From positions 4,174,795-4,238,794 of the forward strand of contig CAJINV010000001.1 in the NCBI GenBank assembly GCA_905178155.1: DNA of 64,000 nucleotides. Direction: 5' to 3'. Below the pieces are notes generated by a model. The model saw nothing but the letters and a program-made list of their open reading frames with translations, was not told where the DNA came from and made no database searches. The DNA comes from Amoebophrya sp. A120. Its lineage: Eukaryota; Sar; Dinophyceae; Syndiniales; Amoebophryaceae. A program made the translations under genes and the position numbers. Below are positions 46,214 to 57,392 of this stretch, one piece after another. The stretch's first letter is position 1, and every line of letters starts with the position of its first letter.

Positions 46214-49200
46214 CTATACATTTGCCATGACGCCGAGTGCGATTTTCTGCAGCGGCGTCTTCGGCCCATCCACGATTTCCTCGCGCGTTTTGTGGCCGAA
46301 GACACTCAAAACTTCGCTGGCCTTCGGAAATCGAAGCGACTTGCCACGAAGGGTCTCGAAAAGCGTCGGAGCTAGGGCTTTCTTCTTTACCGTTGTTTCT
46401 TCTGCGGGAGGGTGACATGTAGCGTCTGCAGCCTGATGAATTGATCAATCTTTTCTTTTTCCCTGTTGAGAATCTGCAAACAAGCTATCGCAAAAGGAAA
46501 CGGGACACAGACTTGCAATGCCAGTATGTGAAGAAAAACAACCTTCACAATTTCTCAAAACATCCTTTACCAATGCTCCCGGTTTGTCCAGTAATGAATC
46601 CCTGCTGCCCTTCAGCCAACACGTGAACTCTACCCCAACCGTGACCGACCAGAACTTACATGCCGGAATCAATCTGCACACCTCTGCACACAGTGCGGCG
46701 CTTTCGCTCGCGAAGTGGTCGGAATGCGAACAGTCGTCCTGAAAACAGCCCTTCTGAATTCCGAAATGCGCGAGATTCAGAAAGATCCCTTGTCCCTTGA
46801 CGTACTTGTTCTGATGCACGCACTTTGGCCACAGGGTCAAATCTTCCTCTTCGCTGCACTCCAAAGTTTGCTTCACATACACGTCCCATTCGCTGGTCGC
46901 GTCAAAGTACTTCGTGCTACCCTCGATCTGCAGTGCGATCAGCCGTCTCAACGGCCCTTTGGCGTTCGCGGAAACCGTCAGACTTTCGACGAAGAGGCCC
47001 TGTTCCGCGCCTTGGGTGTTCACGACGCGGATTGGGTCGCCGGGTTGGGCGACGAGCTCTAGATCCGCTGGTCGCTTCTGAATCCACTCCTGCGCGCACG
47101 CAGGCGGGCCGGACTTGCTCGTCTCGGCTTGCTCTTTAGAAGCTAACGCATTACTAGTCGTCCCAAAGGCGAGTTTTTCCATTTCGAGCGTGATCAAATT
47201 CTCCTTGTGGTAGTGCTGGAAGGACTCTTTCGTTTTCAGAATCGACGAGAAGGACACACGGTCGAACGCTCTTTTGTTCTTGAACGTCGCTGGTACCATC
47301 TCCGGACCGAGCGAGACGCCGGAGTAGATTTTCTTCGGCGTGCTGATCGCGGGCAAAAGGTCGGCGTGCGCGGTTACGTTCTGTTTTGCAGCTAATTCAG
47401 ATGAAACTGCGCTGGTCTTCGCGTTTGCCTCTACGTCGACCAGACTGTGGAGCTTCTGCTTCAGCAAATCCATGTCCTTTTCCATCTGCTCGTAGACGCG
47501 TAAATACTGCTTCACCAGTCGCGCCTTCACCTCCAAGGGGTCTTCACCCTCATACAAAAGCAAAACGACTTTCCGCAAACTGTGTACCTTGAACGGCTGC
47601 TTCAAGTACTCGTCCAATCTGTTTGTCAACGCATGTAGATCGGGCGCCGGGTCCTTCGTTGTCATCTGCGCCAGCTGCTGCGCCAACGCACGGATAGTAT
47701 CCCTCTTCACGAATTCCTTGGGCATGGGACAACACCTTTCGTACGTGTAGCTGCTGCCGTCGAAACACTCGTTGGTGCCCCCGATGGCTGGTGTTGCTGT
47801 CGACCCGGCACCAGCTCCCTTCCCGGCACCGGCTTCGTGCACACCGAATGGGTCACCCTGCCCGACTCCGTTGCAACACTTGTGAAAGGTGTACTGCTGG
47901 CCGTTCCAGCACCTGCCGGGGTCGAAGTCCTGCACTTGCAGCTCCGTCTTCATCAGTTCGTATCGCGTTTCGCTCAGAATCTCCTCCCACTGGGCCCACT
48001 TCTGCTTCAGAACCTGCTCCGCCTGGAGCTGCGCCTTGGCGTCCGCGTGCTCGGCTTCGACACGGACCTGGTGCCGGCGGCTATCCAGAATGGAGGAGAG
48101 CGCTTTCAACTTACACATCTCCTCAAACCGCTGGAACAGCGGCCAGTGACGCAGCTTGTGACGGTAGGCGTGAGTCATGCGCCGGCCGAATCTGTAAGGA
48201 TTGCGACTGTGGAACAATGCCGGCCATTTATTTTGAGGTAAAACAAAACGGAACAGCAAGAGCAAGCTGCACTTAACATAAAAATTTGAAAAACTTAACA
48301 ATACCGCTTCAGCGGATGCACTTCCCCCTCTTCTTCCAAGAACACATCTGGATTCCGTTTTATCAGTTCGCGCACCGAGTCGACCAACTCCTGCTTGTCC
48401 ACCACCAGCCCAAAATCGAACCGCGGAATGTGCACGTTGGGGTCGTAGTTGCGTTTTTCCAGGAACCGAATCGTTTCCTTCAGCTTTCCCAAGCTCCAGT
48501 TTTCGATCTGTAAAGGTTCCAACTTCTCCCCGTCGTTGATCTGGATTTCTACCTGGTCCTTGAGCGTAAACCGCAATCTCCCATCGAAGGAGATCGACTG
48601 CGTGTACTCGACCTGCGAACACTCCAGCCACACCCGCGGGACCTCCCAGGGCTCTCCGACTTCCACTTTGTTCACCTCCAACCCTAAGCGGGAAACCCGC
48701 TGCTGAAACGGTGCGAACGCACTGATTTCGACCTGCGCGGCAATCTGCTGCAAGAGAAAGGCAAGGAAGGTGAGGGTCTGCTCCACTTTGGTCCGTTTGA
48801 TTTTCATCACCGGTTGGTCGTTGGCGTCTGCGGTTCCAGCAACCTGCCGAGGCTTCAACAAATCCTTCATATTCGTATTCAATTTCTGGAAGACGTGAAA
48901 GGGCGCGATTGGATCCACGGTCGCAAACGCCGGCTCGCCGGGGACGACGGTCGTGAGCAGCATCGCAATGTCCTCGGCGTCCAACAGCGGTTCCTGGCTC
49001 AAATCCGAGCTGTGGCCGCCGAGCAAGTACAGATGACCGGTCTCGGTGTCAAATTCCATGCCTTCGATGTGGGAAAAGGAATTCCCGTCCTCGAGAAACG
49101 TATCGACCAGTCGGTAGGAGGCGAGGTAACGCTTCGACACCTCGTCGATTTCCTGATCGTCAGCAGTTGTGCTCGAGCCACCTGCTACGGTCCCGGCGGA

Positions 49201-50915
49201 AGTAGATGTAGAGTCTTTTACCTCTTGCCCAACTTCTTCCTCCATTTCTTCTACCAATACCGTCTCCCCCTCTGTAGTTTCTGCGTTCTCTCCTCCTGTC
49301 GAAGTCGATGCGTCTGACACCGTATCTCCCACTTCCGTTATCTCGACGAAAAACGACGACCCGGCTTGTCGTTCCGCCGCGGACCGGCGCCGTTTTTGCT
49401 TGTCCAGGCGGCTCTCGTTCTCCAACACGGAAAAGAAACCGTTGTTGTCGAAGTAGTTCGCGAGAAATTTCGGCCGCATGGTCTCCTCCATGATTGCGAA
49501 TCCAGACTCGACGCTCGACGTTGTGGCCACCTGGTTCAGCAAATTGCCGTCTTCCACTGTCGACGACTTTTCCCCGTCCTCCATGACCAGCGCTGCCTCC
49601 ATGGCATCGTACCGGGAAGCGTCGAAATCGAACGAGTGCTGGAGCAAATCCGCCTCGTACTTCGCGAAGAGCAACTCCTTTTTCGAGAGAGGTGCGACAA
49701 TCGGGTCCAAGGCCATCACGGAGGACAGATATGAAAGTGCACAACTCCCCCTCCCCCTCATTTGCAATGCAAAACCCCTAATCCAGGCTGTTCGGTTCCT
49801 CTTGGCACTATTTGCATGACAAGTTCTGGTAGCCCAAATAGTACTATACTCCAGCGCCAATTTGTCATGCAAAACCGGCAGTCTGACTGCTGCTTGTATA
49901 ATTGCCGCTCATGCTATACAGAAAAAGGGGAGGGGGAGTTGTGCACTGTCATAACAAAAACGCCTCCTGCAGCCGCCCGGTCAGAACGTCCGCGAACAGC
50001 ATGTCGCCGATCAAAATCGCCGGCGGGTGCCACACGGGAAAAAATTGCTGCAGATTGCGAAATATGCATGGCAAAAGTATCTTATTAGTATATAATTGCA
50101 TCACAATTTTTTTCAAGAAAAAAAATGGAATTTGTAATGCTGATTTACATATAAAAGGCATATTTGTCATGGTGCATGATAGCAATTACTACGAGTGCGA
50201 TACTTTTGCACAGGATACGAAACGCAACGAACTGCTTCACCAGCTTCTCCACGTCGCCTAACTGCCCATAATTCCGGAGCAACGAGGTTCGAACCCGCAA
50301 CGCGGTGCGCATCAAGACGAACCGGACGTTCGGCGCGACGAGATGGGCGGCGATCTGCATCGCGGTGTCCAGCATCTCCAGACTCGCCTTCTTCAAAGCG
50401 TAAATCATCGCCACCTGCCGCATTTCCGCGGAGGCTTGCAGCAATTCCGGGATCAAGAAATCCTGCTGCCAGTCGTCGTTCCCGCAGTGTTCGTCTAGAT
50501 TTTGCAAGGCTTTGTAGAACCAAAAGCCCGCCTGGAGAAAAGACCCGACGACCTGGCTCTGCATGTCGCAGTAGGGGACGAGGTCGAGGTAGCCCAAACC
50601 TATTTTCACCGGGTCCCACTCCGTTTCGTTGAACTGGTTCCACTCGTCGCCCCACTCCCTTATCATCCCTGTTTCGTAGCTCATGTACGGGCGGAGCGCG
50701 AGTCCCGGAAAGCTCAGGTGCGGAAAGACCGGCGTGGTCGGCGGGTCGTGAAGGGGCTCCAGGGTCTCGAGGGTTTCGGTATTTTCTTCCACTAGAATCC
50801 TTTGGAGTTGCAGTGTCTCGGAGAGTTCCGCGATTGCCTTTGCGGCGGACTCGTGCAGTTCGGGGAAGCCGGCGCCCTGCCACAACATCTCCTCGAGCTG
50901 CTTCAAGGACCACAT
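46214..50915 (-). CDS. Large protein with Cys-rich motifs and a PAN/apple-like domain
   Basis: Five exons: 50915-50218, 50058-49954, 49724-48305, 48206-46543 and a last exon ending at the TAG 46214-46216, whose acceptor is 46401 or 46425 (both in frame). Introns 1 and 2 are elements H2 and G1 with no GT-AG cut; the third is GT-AG (GTATTG..CCACAG, KR|RNPYRFG); the fourth is GT-AG with a weak donor. The product is ~1,450 residues. It holds a helical N-terminus, an acidic linker, two paired-Cys motifs (CWNGQQYTFHKCC and CFDGSSYTYERCC), coiled-coil segments, and a PAN/apple-like region (CFQDDCSHSD..LCAEVCRLIPACKFWSV..CWLK) near the C-terminus. PAN domains bind proteins or sugars, usually outside the cell; no signal peptide is seen, so upstream exons may be missing. 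An acceptor-like TTTTTTCAG lies just before 50915. Confidence 0.6.
49730..49953 (-). mobile_element. Introner element G1 (in PAN-domain gene)
   Basis: A 224-bp element with arms GTGCACAACTCCCCCTCCCC and the inverse, starting TATGAAAG and ending GTCATA on the + strand. The flanks are ACAGA (49725-49729) and ACAAA (49954-49958), an imperfect duplication. Excision joins QEAFL to SSVMALDP in frame; either copy codes for the same residues. Confidence 0.85.
50064..50217 (-). mobile_element. Introner element H2 (in PAN-domain gene)
   Basis: A 154-bp element of family H. On the - strand it begins TATCCTGTGCAAAAGTATCG and ends CTTTTGCCATGCATA, flanked by TTTCG (+ strand CGAAA at 50059-50063 and 50218-50222). 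Excision joins KQFVAFR to NLQQFFPVWH in frame. Confidence 0.88.
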
Positions 50916-51937
50916 CAGAGGAGAGGCGGCGCTGAAAAAAGTAATATGTCAGCTCATGTTCAGTAAAGACCTGGTGTAGTTCTAGTTCCACTTTCAGCTC
51001 GAAAATCAATCGGGTGCTCGCTTCTTTAGGCGAGCGAGTAACTGTTTGGACGTACTATCTATGCTCCTGCTTGTAAATAGCTGGTGAATAGTGTTTCAAC
51101 TTATCACCACCAGAGCTCGAAGAAACAAAACCCTTCTTAGCTGTGAACCAACGAGCTCGGGGAGTAGTCTGGGAGAAGGAAAGCCGAAGCCTTGAATCAA
51201 CCCAGGCTTCAGAAAGGCGCAGCACTACCTCCTCATCCGTACTGCACCGATCAACCTCCGCACAACCACAAGGTCCAAAACAAGCCGCCTCTGCTTGCCC
51301 TTCCTTGCGTCAGAACAGGCTCCATAAAAATGACAGGTCCTAAGCAAGACGCCTCTTCTTGCCCTTCCTGCCTACACCACTTGAGTCGAAACTCTAGTAG
51401 CGGTACGCAAACGCCACCGGGAAACACAGGAAAACACGGAGTTATGCCCTGCATCGCCCAGTTGCCTCCCTAAAACCCTTGACCCTACCCTGAAACCCTT
51501 GCTCCCCCCGACCGAGACTTAAAAAAAAAAAAAAGAACCCGAAAGCTATCGACCCTTTTTCCCTGCTCTCCCCCCCCCAAATGATTTCCCTTAGCCGGCT
51601 CCAGAGCACAGAGCGGTTAGGGCAGAGATTGTTGTGGTTTTATACGAGCAAAACAAGCGCTAACCTAACCTACTTGCTTCTGTCGAATGTTTTTAGTCTT
51701 AAATGTCTTCTGTCGAATGTTTTTAGTCTTAAATGTAGGTTGCGCTCCAGGTCCTTCTGGAGCCCGGCAATGCCGCTTAACTGTGTTTTTTGTTTAAAAT
51801 AGAATGTTTTTTCCTTGCACATTTAAAAGTTGAATCAGAACAAGATCATGTACTAGACAGATGATATTGATAACTCCGACGTTCGCATAGCCATATTAGG
51901 TGGTCGTCAATGAAGACGTTATGATTCTCTTTTTGGT
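50916..51937. other. Intergenic stretch with small repeats
   Basis: No gene supported. It contains a hairpin repeat shared with ~52.6 kb (near 50994-51050), a pair of similar ~33-bp units ending GCTTGCCCTTCC / TCTTGCCCTTCC (~51270-51370), an A14 run near 51520 and a perfect 30-bp tandem pair at 51677-51736. Confidence 0.6.
51677..51736 (+). repeat. 30-bp perfect tandem duplication
   Basis: Two identical 30-bp units, 51677-51706 and 51707-51736, beginning CTTCTGTCGAATG. Confidence 0.95.
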
Positions 51938-52477
51938 TTACTCCGTATTAGGCTTAGGCACCAACAAAAAAAGCAGGTATGTTGAAAGAAAAACAACTAC
52001 CTCTCTCGCCTCCACATTCCTCAACTTTTCCTTAACCCCGTCCAACTGCTTACACAACCTCCCATTCTCCGCCAACAAATTCGAAATCTGCTGGGATAAT
52101 TCCAGTTCTCGGTCCGTGAAGTACTGTTTTGTGTAGTTCAGCTCCTCCAGGACACTCAGGTCAGTTGGCCCGAGCCGCAATTTCCGCGCCGTAGACAACG
52201 GCGAGGTCGCCACCGGCCGCGTGGTGGCCGGCGCGGCACCGGTGGGTTGGTTCGTCTTGTTCGGCATGGGGAGAAAGGAATTCGGCCGGGACAACGCGCT
52301 CGTGGGGGTTCTTGGGGAGCGGGGGACTCCCGGTGTCGCAGCGGTGGTGGGTGGTCGTGGACTGCGAGAGAGTCGGGCCGCGGAAGTAGAAGGGGTGGCA
52401 GCTGCTGCACCGGAGGACGAGGACGTCGGGGCCGCGGGGTTTAACCCGCCTCGACCACGACTACTACCGGGAAGCAT
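51938..52477 (-). CDS. Small Ser/Pro/Thr-rich protein with coiled coil
   Basis: An open frame of 179 residues from the ATG at 52477. The first ~100 residues are disordered and rich in Ala, Pro, Ser, Thr and Arg with SPR/TPR-type sites (RSPRTPTSALSR). A coiled coil follows (~115-160): LNYTKQYFTDRELELSQQIS and LLAENGRLCKQLDGVKEKLR. After VEAREV the composition changes to hydrophobic; a GTAGTT at the AREV codons could be a splice donor, in which case the real C-terminus lies further left, but no exon was found. No family is recognised. Confidence 0.5.
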   Translation of the reverse strand: MLPGSSRGRGGLNPAAPTSSSSGAAAATPSTSAARLSRSPRPPTTAATPGVPRSPRTPTSALSRPNSFLPMPNKTNQPTGAAPATTRPVATSPLSTARKLRLGPTDLSVLEELNYTKQYFTDRELELSQQISNLLAENGRLCKQLDGVKEKLRNVEAREVVVFLSTYLLFLLVPKPNTE

Positions 52478-53052
52478 TTTGATGTGTCGGTAGTTTGTCT
52501 TCTTATAATTTGGGGTTCAAAAAAAAAAAGGTTTTGCCGTAGTTTTGAACAAGGTACGACAGGACCTTGAGCCAAAAAAAAATCATTCAGCTCGAAAATC
52601 AACATGTGTGCTCGCCTCTAGGTGGGCGAGAAACTGTCTGGGCACTGTCGAGATTTCTGCGAGTAAATGTCTGCTTCAGAGCGAAACTCTAAAACATCTT
52701 GCAAGGCGAGGCACCACCCGTTTTAGCGGTGACCGGCCTCGCAATTGGAGTCAGCCAAAGCAACCTCCTCATCAGCAATGGCATACAGAACAGGTCAGCG
52801 GCTTGCTGCCTGTTCAGCCCCCGACAACCTTCGGGAAGTATCTCAGCGTGAGATCTTTCGAAGTCAGGCAGAAACGCAAGACCTTAGGTTCCGGAGAACC
52901 AGACAAGCTACAACAAAATGTCGTAGCCCGGTAACCTAGACGCCGCTGAACTTCCTGGGGAACCGAAGTTATGTCCAGGTCGAAAATCAAAAATAGAAAC
53001 TCTAATGCTATTTCATCAAAAAGAACGCTCCTTAACGTTCCTGTCTGCCGGG
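52478..53052. other. Intergenic spacer with hairpin repeat
   Basis: Holds the second copy of the hairpin repeat (~52587-52650), ~110 bases before the start of the gene to its left, and a partial third copy of its leading motif (TCGAAAATCAA) near 52984. No gene seen. Confidence 0.5.
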
Positions 53053-54986
53053 CTATAAGTACTTCTTTTTCTCCGCATCCCTAACTTGTGGAGTTTTCGC
53101 CGCGTCGCGCGCCTCCGCCCGCTTTTTGCTCAGACACGTCCTGTGCCGCTTGTGCTCGAATTCCTTTTCTTCCTTCTTCTCCTGTTTCTCCCTCGGTATG
53201 AGCGCCCGCTCTTTCGCAACCTTGTCCCGTTTTTCCTTCTCTGCCTGCTCGCGGGACCTCCTCCGCTTTGTTTTATACGACGGTTCGTCGTCTTGCGCAG
53301 CTGTTCTCCATTTTCGCTTGGACTTCTTCTTGTTTTTCGCCGCCATTTTGCTTTTGAACGCTCTGACCCCGATGGGCGCGTTGTACTTCGCCTGCTGAAT
53401 TCCGAGGAGCCCGCTGAGACCTTGCACGAGCTTCCTGTCGACGTCCGCGGCCTCCGTGAAGTTCGCTTTCGTCTGCGCGTGCGTCGCGAGCTTCTCCCGC
53501 ACGAACTGCTCCAAACCGACCAAAGCACAGGGGTCGAGCGGGAACGCCGCGTCGACGACCTTGGAATACTGAAACTCGTTGAACCGATCGGAAAGCAAGC
53601 CGTACGTGTTCTGGTTCCGCTGTTTGCAGTGCGGATCCGACATTTGCACTTCCGTGAGCTGGATGCTCTCCTCCAACTGCGCGACATCCACGCCACCGCC
53701 ACCGCCTTCCGCCGCCAGGATGGCCTCGAGCTGCTTTGCGGCATCGGGGTTCCCTTCTTTTCTCGCGCGCTCCAGCAGTTCCAGTTCTTCGGACCGGGCG
53801 ATGCTTTTGAGTTCCCGCGCGAAGGAAAACAGGCGTGACTTGGTGCTCGTGTCGCCAGCGATGATTTTGCCGCAAGGGGAGCAAGGTCGCGACCGGCGGG
53901 TTGAGGAGGAGCCGGCATCGCCGGTCTCTTCATCGACTGTGGGGCAAGTGTACGATCGCCCGTCCCACTGCACGCTGGCAATCTCTTCCAAAGCGCGGGC
54001 CATCTCGAGAAGGGAGTCCGCCTCGACTGATGTTTGGAAAAAAATCAGTTCTCGTGTTGCTATGCATCGAGTAACTACGGGAAAAGTGTGGCACTACACA
54101 TGCATCATCGCGATAGAAACAACGAACGCCAAGCTCAGATCTCTGAATACTGCTTAATCATCAAGCCAATACGCGCAGCGTCCTTCACCCCGCAGGCCTG
54201 CAGCGCCAAGTGCATTCTCCGATGAATAACGCGCTTGCTCGACGCCGACAAGGTTGCGTTTTGCGCGTGCACAGAGGACCACACCAACCTGTTCGCCGGG
54301 TGCGTTTCCTCCAACAAAACCTCGTTCAGAGCGTCGTCGAAGGCCATCTGTGTGTTGCCCTCGAACACTTCATCGGGGTCATCGAACCGGATTGAGTTCT
54401 CGATCGCCTCTTCTTGCCAGCCCTTCATGGACTTGTAGATGTCCTCCGACAGCCTTTTCCCGGCTGACAATTGCCTTCCTTCCTCCACGTGCTCCTCGCT
54501 CCTGCTATCGGCGAAGTCGTCCTCGGAGCCGATTTTTTCGCCCTTCATCAATGCATCCTTCGCGAGATTCAGCATGCGCATCTGCATCTCCAGTTGCGCA
54601 TTCTTCCCGTACAGGTTCTGATTTATCCGCAGCGCCAGGCGTCTGTAAGCCTTCCGAATCGAGTCCGCATCGGTCTTCTGCCCACCCGCCTCTCGGATTA
54701 AGCGGTCGCGAGCGAAACCGATTTCTGCGGTTTCCATGCGCGAAAAGGCGCTGGCGGAGACGAAAAGATGATTGAGGTTGGGAGCAATTGGTCCCAGCAG
54801 CAGAAGTGCTGCGCGGAAAATTTTGCAGCACGAACACATGGTGCCTGGAAGCGTCTTATTTTCCCTGGTGCCCCCGGAGCGTCTCATGATTCGCCTTCGG
54901 TGACTGGGAGAAGAATTGAGGCCCGAGTCACACGGGGTCCGTCGACAAACGGCTTCTCCTCGTGACCTGTTGGTACTGCGTGTCAA
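53053..54986 (-). CDS. J-domain-like N-terminus plus Lys-rich protein (one gene, junction uncertain)
   Basis: Two coding blocks, 54986-54135 and ~54020-53053. The first has a hydrophobic leader (MCSCCKIFRAALLLLG, from an internal Met) and a helical segment like helices II-III of a J domain (DADSIRKAYRRLALRINQNL), but NQN stands where HPD stimulates Hsp70, so chaperone activity is doubtful. The second begins after AACATCAG as VEADSLLEMARALEEI and ends in a very basic tail (KSKMAAKNKKKSKRKWR..KRRRSREQAEKEKR) that looks nuclear or RNA-binding. Joining at the TCAG shared by the two borders gives KQYS|VEADSL in frame, an intron with AG-AG ends; otherwise these are two genes ~130 bases apart. Start choice among several Met is uncertain. 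Confidence 0.5.
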
Positions 54987-55350
54987 GTTTGTTCTGTCGT
55001 CGGACGCTCAAGATCCGCTTGCCGTCGTTGCATCATACCGTTTTTGACTGCGCACGAATCCACGTGGGTCAGAACGTAGCATTGCCGTGTCCACTGAAAC
55101 GGCTCGAGCCATCCTCTTTTACTTTGTTCTCAAGGTCCAACAAAAAAAGCTCACTCAAAGCGATCTCATCACAGACTTCGATTCATTGCATACTTTTACT
55201 TGTACGACGCTCTCAAAAAATAACACAAGAAACTAACAAAAGCAAAAGGGCTGCAGGAGGGCAACTCGCAAAGCACAAAGAAAAAGATCTGATCTTGCGC
55301 ACATGCGGAATCAACAGCACACATGCTCATGTGGACGAATACACAGACGA
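54987..55350. other. Intergenic spacer
   Basis: Nothing recognisable between the J-like gene start and the acetyltransferase stop. Confidence 0.5.
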
Positions 55351-56328
55351 TCACATCGAATATTCTGCAACGGGTTCACCGACACGGACAATTGGATCGA
55401 CAAAAGATGACAAATAATCGTGATCTAAATGACACTCGTGGGAGGTATGACCAGATTCTGTACCAGTTTGAGTTTGTGCTAGATCAATTTCTAGGACCGA
55501 CGTTGACACCAAGCAAGGTTTCGACGTGCACTTCTTCAAGAAAAAGCCGAAGGAGACAAATGAGTGTTCGTCGGCGTCCCTCTTCGAGATTTGCAGAAAG
55601 CATGTCACTTTTCTTGTGCCACGATGCAGTGGCTTAAACAGGTTCTGAATCTGTACAGGATCCACATTCGCGTGGGCTGGATCCTTCGACAAGGTTTGCA
55701 ACTGCACAGTGAACGGAGCTCCTAAGTTCTCAAAGCCGCAGCTGCGGTACAGACCCAGGGCAGCATTGTTTGTCGACAGTGTCCCAAGTAGACACACGTC
55801 GTAGCCTTGGCTTTCTTCCGTCGCCCAGTCTGTCAATGCGTTCACCAACACTTGCCCCAACCCCTTCCGCTGGTGTTCCTTCGCTACCGTCATGCGTAGA
55901 AGCTCGCACACTTTCACATCCGCTCCGAACTTTTCAACGAGCTCCTTCGGAACAGCAGTCTTCGGCTCGACGGGAATGCATCCGACGAAGCCCGCAATGG
56001 TTTCGGTTCCATCGGCGCCTTCCGGAACTACGTGTACAACCACCCAGAAATTCGCTCCAGGCCGGTCAATGTAAGACCCTGCAATATCCGCCATGTCGGT
56101 CTGTAATTTGTCGTCTACGTACCAGCCATTCGCGATCCTCTCAGACTCCGTTTCGCCACTCTGTCCCAGCCCGTTTTTGTACAACGAACGGACGGTGTGG
56201 GAGTCAGCAGACTTGAACTGGCGGACTCTGTAGCTCCGATGTGTCGATGTGCTGCTGTTACTTTCAGGTGCACTAGCTAAAGAAGCGCCGCCAGCAGCAC
56301 TTTTGCCGAGTGGATCATCAAGCGTCAT
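55351..56328 (-). CDS. GNAT-family N-acetyltransferase
   Basis: A frame of ~325 residues. GNAT enzymes move acetyl from acetyl-CoA to an amine. The acetyl-CoA-binding motif A is clear: VCELLRMTVAKEHQRKGLGQVLVNALTDWA with QRKGLG as the phosphate loop; strand and helix before it (FWVVVHVVPEGADGTETIAG) and motif B after it (LLGTLSTNNAALGLYRSCGFE) also fit. The substrate (protein N-terminus, lysine or small amine) cannot be read. The start is placed at the ATG at 56328 because the frame upstream runs into CTTTTCCCAG just before it, which looks like the acceptor of an intron in the 5' untranslated region. The C-terminal ~100 residues are outside the fold and unrecognised. Confidence 0.8.
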   Translation of the reverse strand: MTLDDPLGKSAAGGASLASAPESNSSTSTHRSYRVRQFKSADSHTVRSLYKNGLGQSGETESERIANGWYVDDKLQTDMADIAGSYIDRPGANFWVVVHVVPEGADGTETIAGFVGCIPVEPKTAVPKELVEKFGADVKVCELLRMTVAKEHQRKGLGQVLVNALTDWATEESQGYDVCLLGTLSTNNAALGLYRSCGFENLGAPFTVQLQTLSKDPAHANVDPVQIQNLFKPLHRGTRKVTCFLQISKRDADEHSFVSFGFFLKKCTSKPCLVSTSVLEIDLAQTQTGTESGHTSHECHLDHDYLSSFVDPIVRVGEPVAEYSM

Positions 56329-56702
56329 CTTGTTTGGTCTGGGAAAAGGAGGATACCGGCAAGGCTGCAAGCAAGAACAGAAGACACTAATCACTATCAG
56401 TCAATAGCTCGTATTTGATGACAGAAGTAGATGGTCAACTATCTACTAGGCAGTGCGCTTTCCGTCGATGTCTATGAGCACCGGTTATTACTAGGCTAAG
56501 GCCTTCAGGATCTCAGGATGATTGGCTCTCAGGATGAAAAACCGTCAAATGAGGACGTTGAACAGCGACTATGCTGAAGATCATGCTGATGCGCCAAAGA
56601 GCATCACGCGAATGCTGCTTTTCCTTCCAGCAGTGATGAATCTGAAGCGAATGATGCCGATCAGAAGCCTCAATAAAGCGTCGCAACTTGCACGCAGTTC
56701 TG
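56329..56702. other. Intergenic spacer
   Basis: The 5' side of the acetyltransferase gene, probably including a 5' untranslated exon and intron. Nothing else seen. Confidence 0.45.
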
Positions 56703-57392
56703 CTATTTTTGCGCTCCCCCATGTTCCTCTTCGTCCTGTAGGTCCACCACAAATCTTCTTTTCACGTCGTCCGCGGTCCTGCCACTGCCCCACGCGTCCC
56801 AGCCATCGCCCATGCCGACCCGCGTTTGTCTCCTCTTTCGCCGCAAATTTTGCGGCCGGAGGAAGTCCAGCCTGGTCTTGTCCGGCTCCGGCTCCAATCC
56901 CCGCTCGGGACTCCCTTGGTAGTACTTCAGTGCGTGCAACGATTTCACAATAGACGCCGCGGAAGCTACGGATATCAGTGCGGGGCGCATGGCGGAGAGC
57001 ATTTGCTCCTGCTCCTCGAGAACCTTCTGGGTTTTCTCGTCCCCGTTGCCGTCGTTCTTCAAGAATTCCTTCGCCGCGACGCTGTTCATGGGGTAGGTCA
57101 ACGGGAGGGCCAGTCGGGAGTGGAGTAACCGTGCGCAGATCGTTGCTCGGGCAAAAAACGTGGAGAGTCGCGCCTTCTCCTCTTTCGTAAAGCGTTCGGG
57201 GAGCGAGCTTCGGACCTTGGCACGATGGGACGAGGTGGAGGAGGCAGACGATGTAGAGCTCGATATTGTTGACGGAGATGCGCTGCTGAAGGCACGCAGG
57301 TTTTTCTCCGACGAGGAGAGTTTTTGCGCCACAGGCTGCGATCGGTGACAGGCAGACGAGGAAAGCCGGCAACGAAGGGCGAGCGGTCCCAT
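56703..57392 (-). CDS. Small basic protein with mitochondrial-type N-terminus
   Basis: One frame of 229 residues. The N-terminus (MGPLALRCRLSSSACHRSQP) lacks acidic residues and is rich in Arg and Ser, like an organelle presequence; a Ser/Thr tract follows to ~70. The central part is probably helical (FARATICARLLHSRLALPL, EEQEQMLSAMRPALISVAS). The C-terminal part is basic then acidic (RRKRRQTRVGMGDGWDAWG). No family is recognised; codon use matches the neighbours. Confidence 0.55.
   Translation of the reverse strand: MGPLALRCRLSSSACHRSQPVAQKLSSSEKNLRAFSSASPSTISSSTSSASSTSSHRAKVRSSLPERFTKEEKARLSTFFARATICARLLHSRLALPLTYPMNSVAAKEFLKNDGNGDEKTQKVLEEQEQMLSAMRPALISVASAASIVKSLHALKYYQGSPERGLEPEPDKTRLDFLRPQNLRRKRRQTRVGMGDGWDAWGSGRTADDVKRRFVVDLQDEEEHGGAQK

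Noticed and set aside
48445-48631. Start of a separate gene upstream of NKWPALFHSRNP
   Set aside because: This part overlaps the real exon of the PAN-domain gene in another frame; a GT-AG intron (48207-48304) joins the two true parts.
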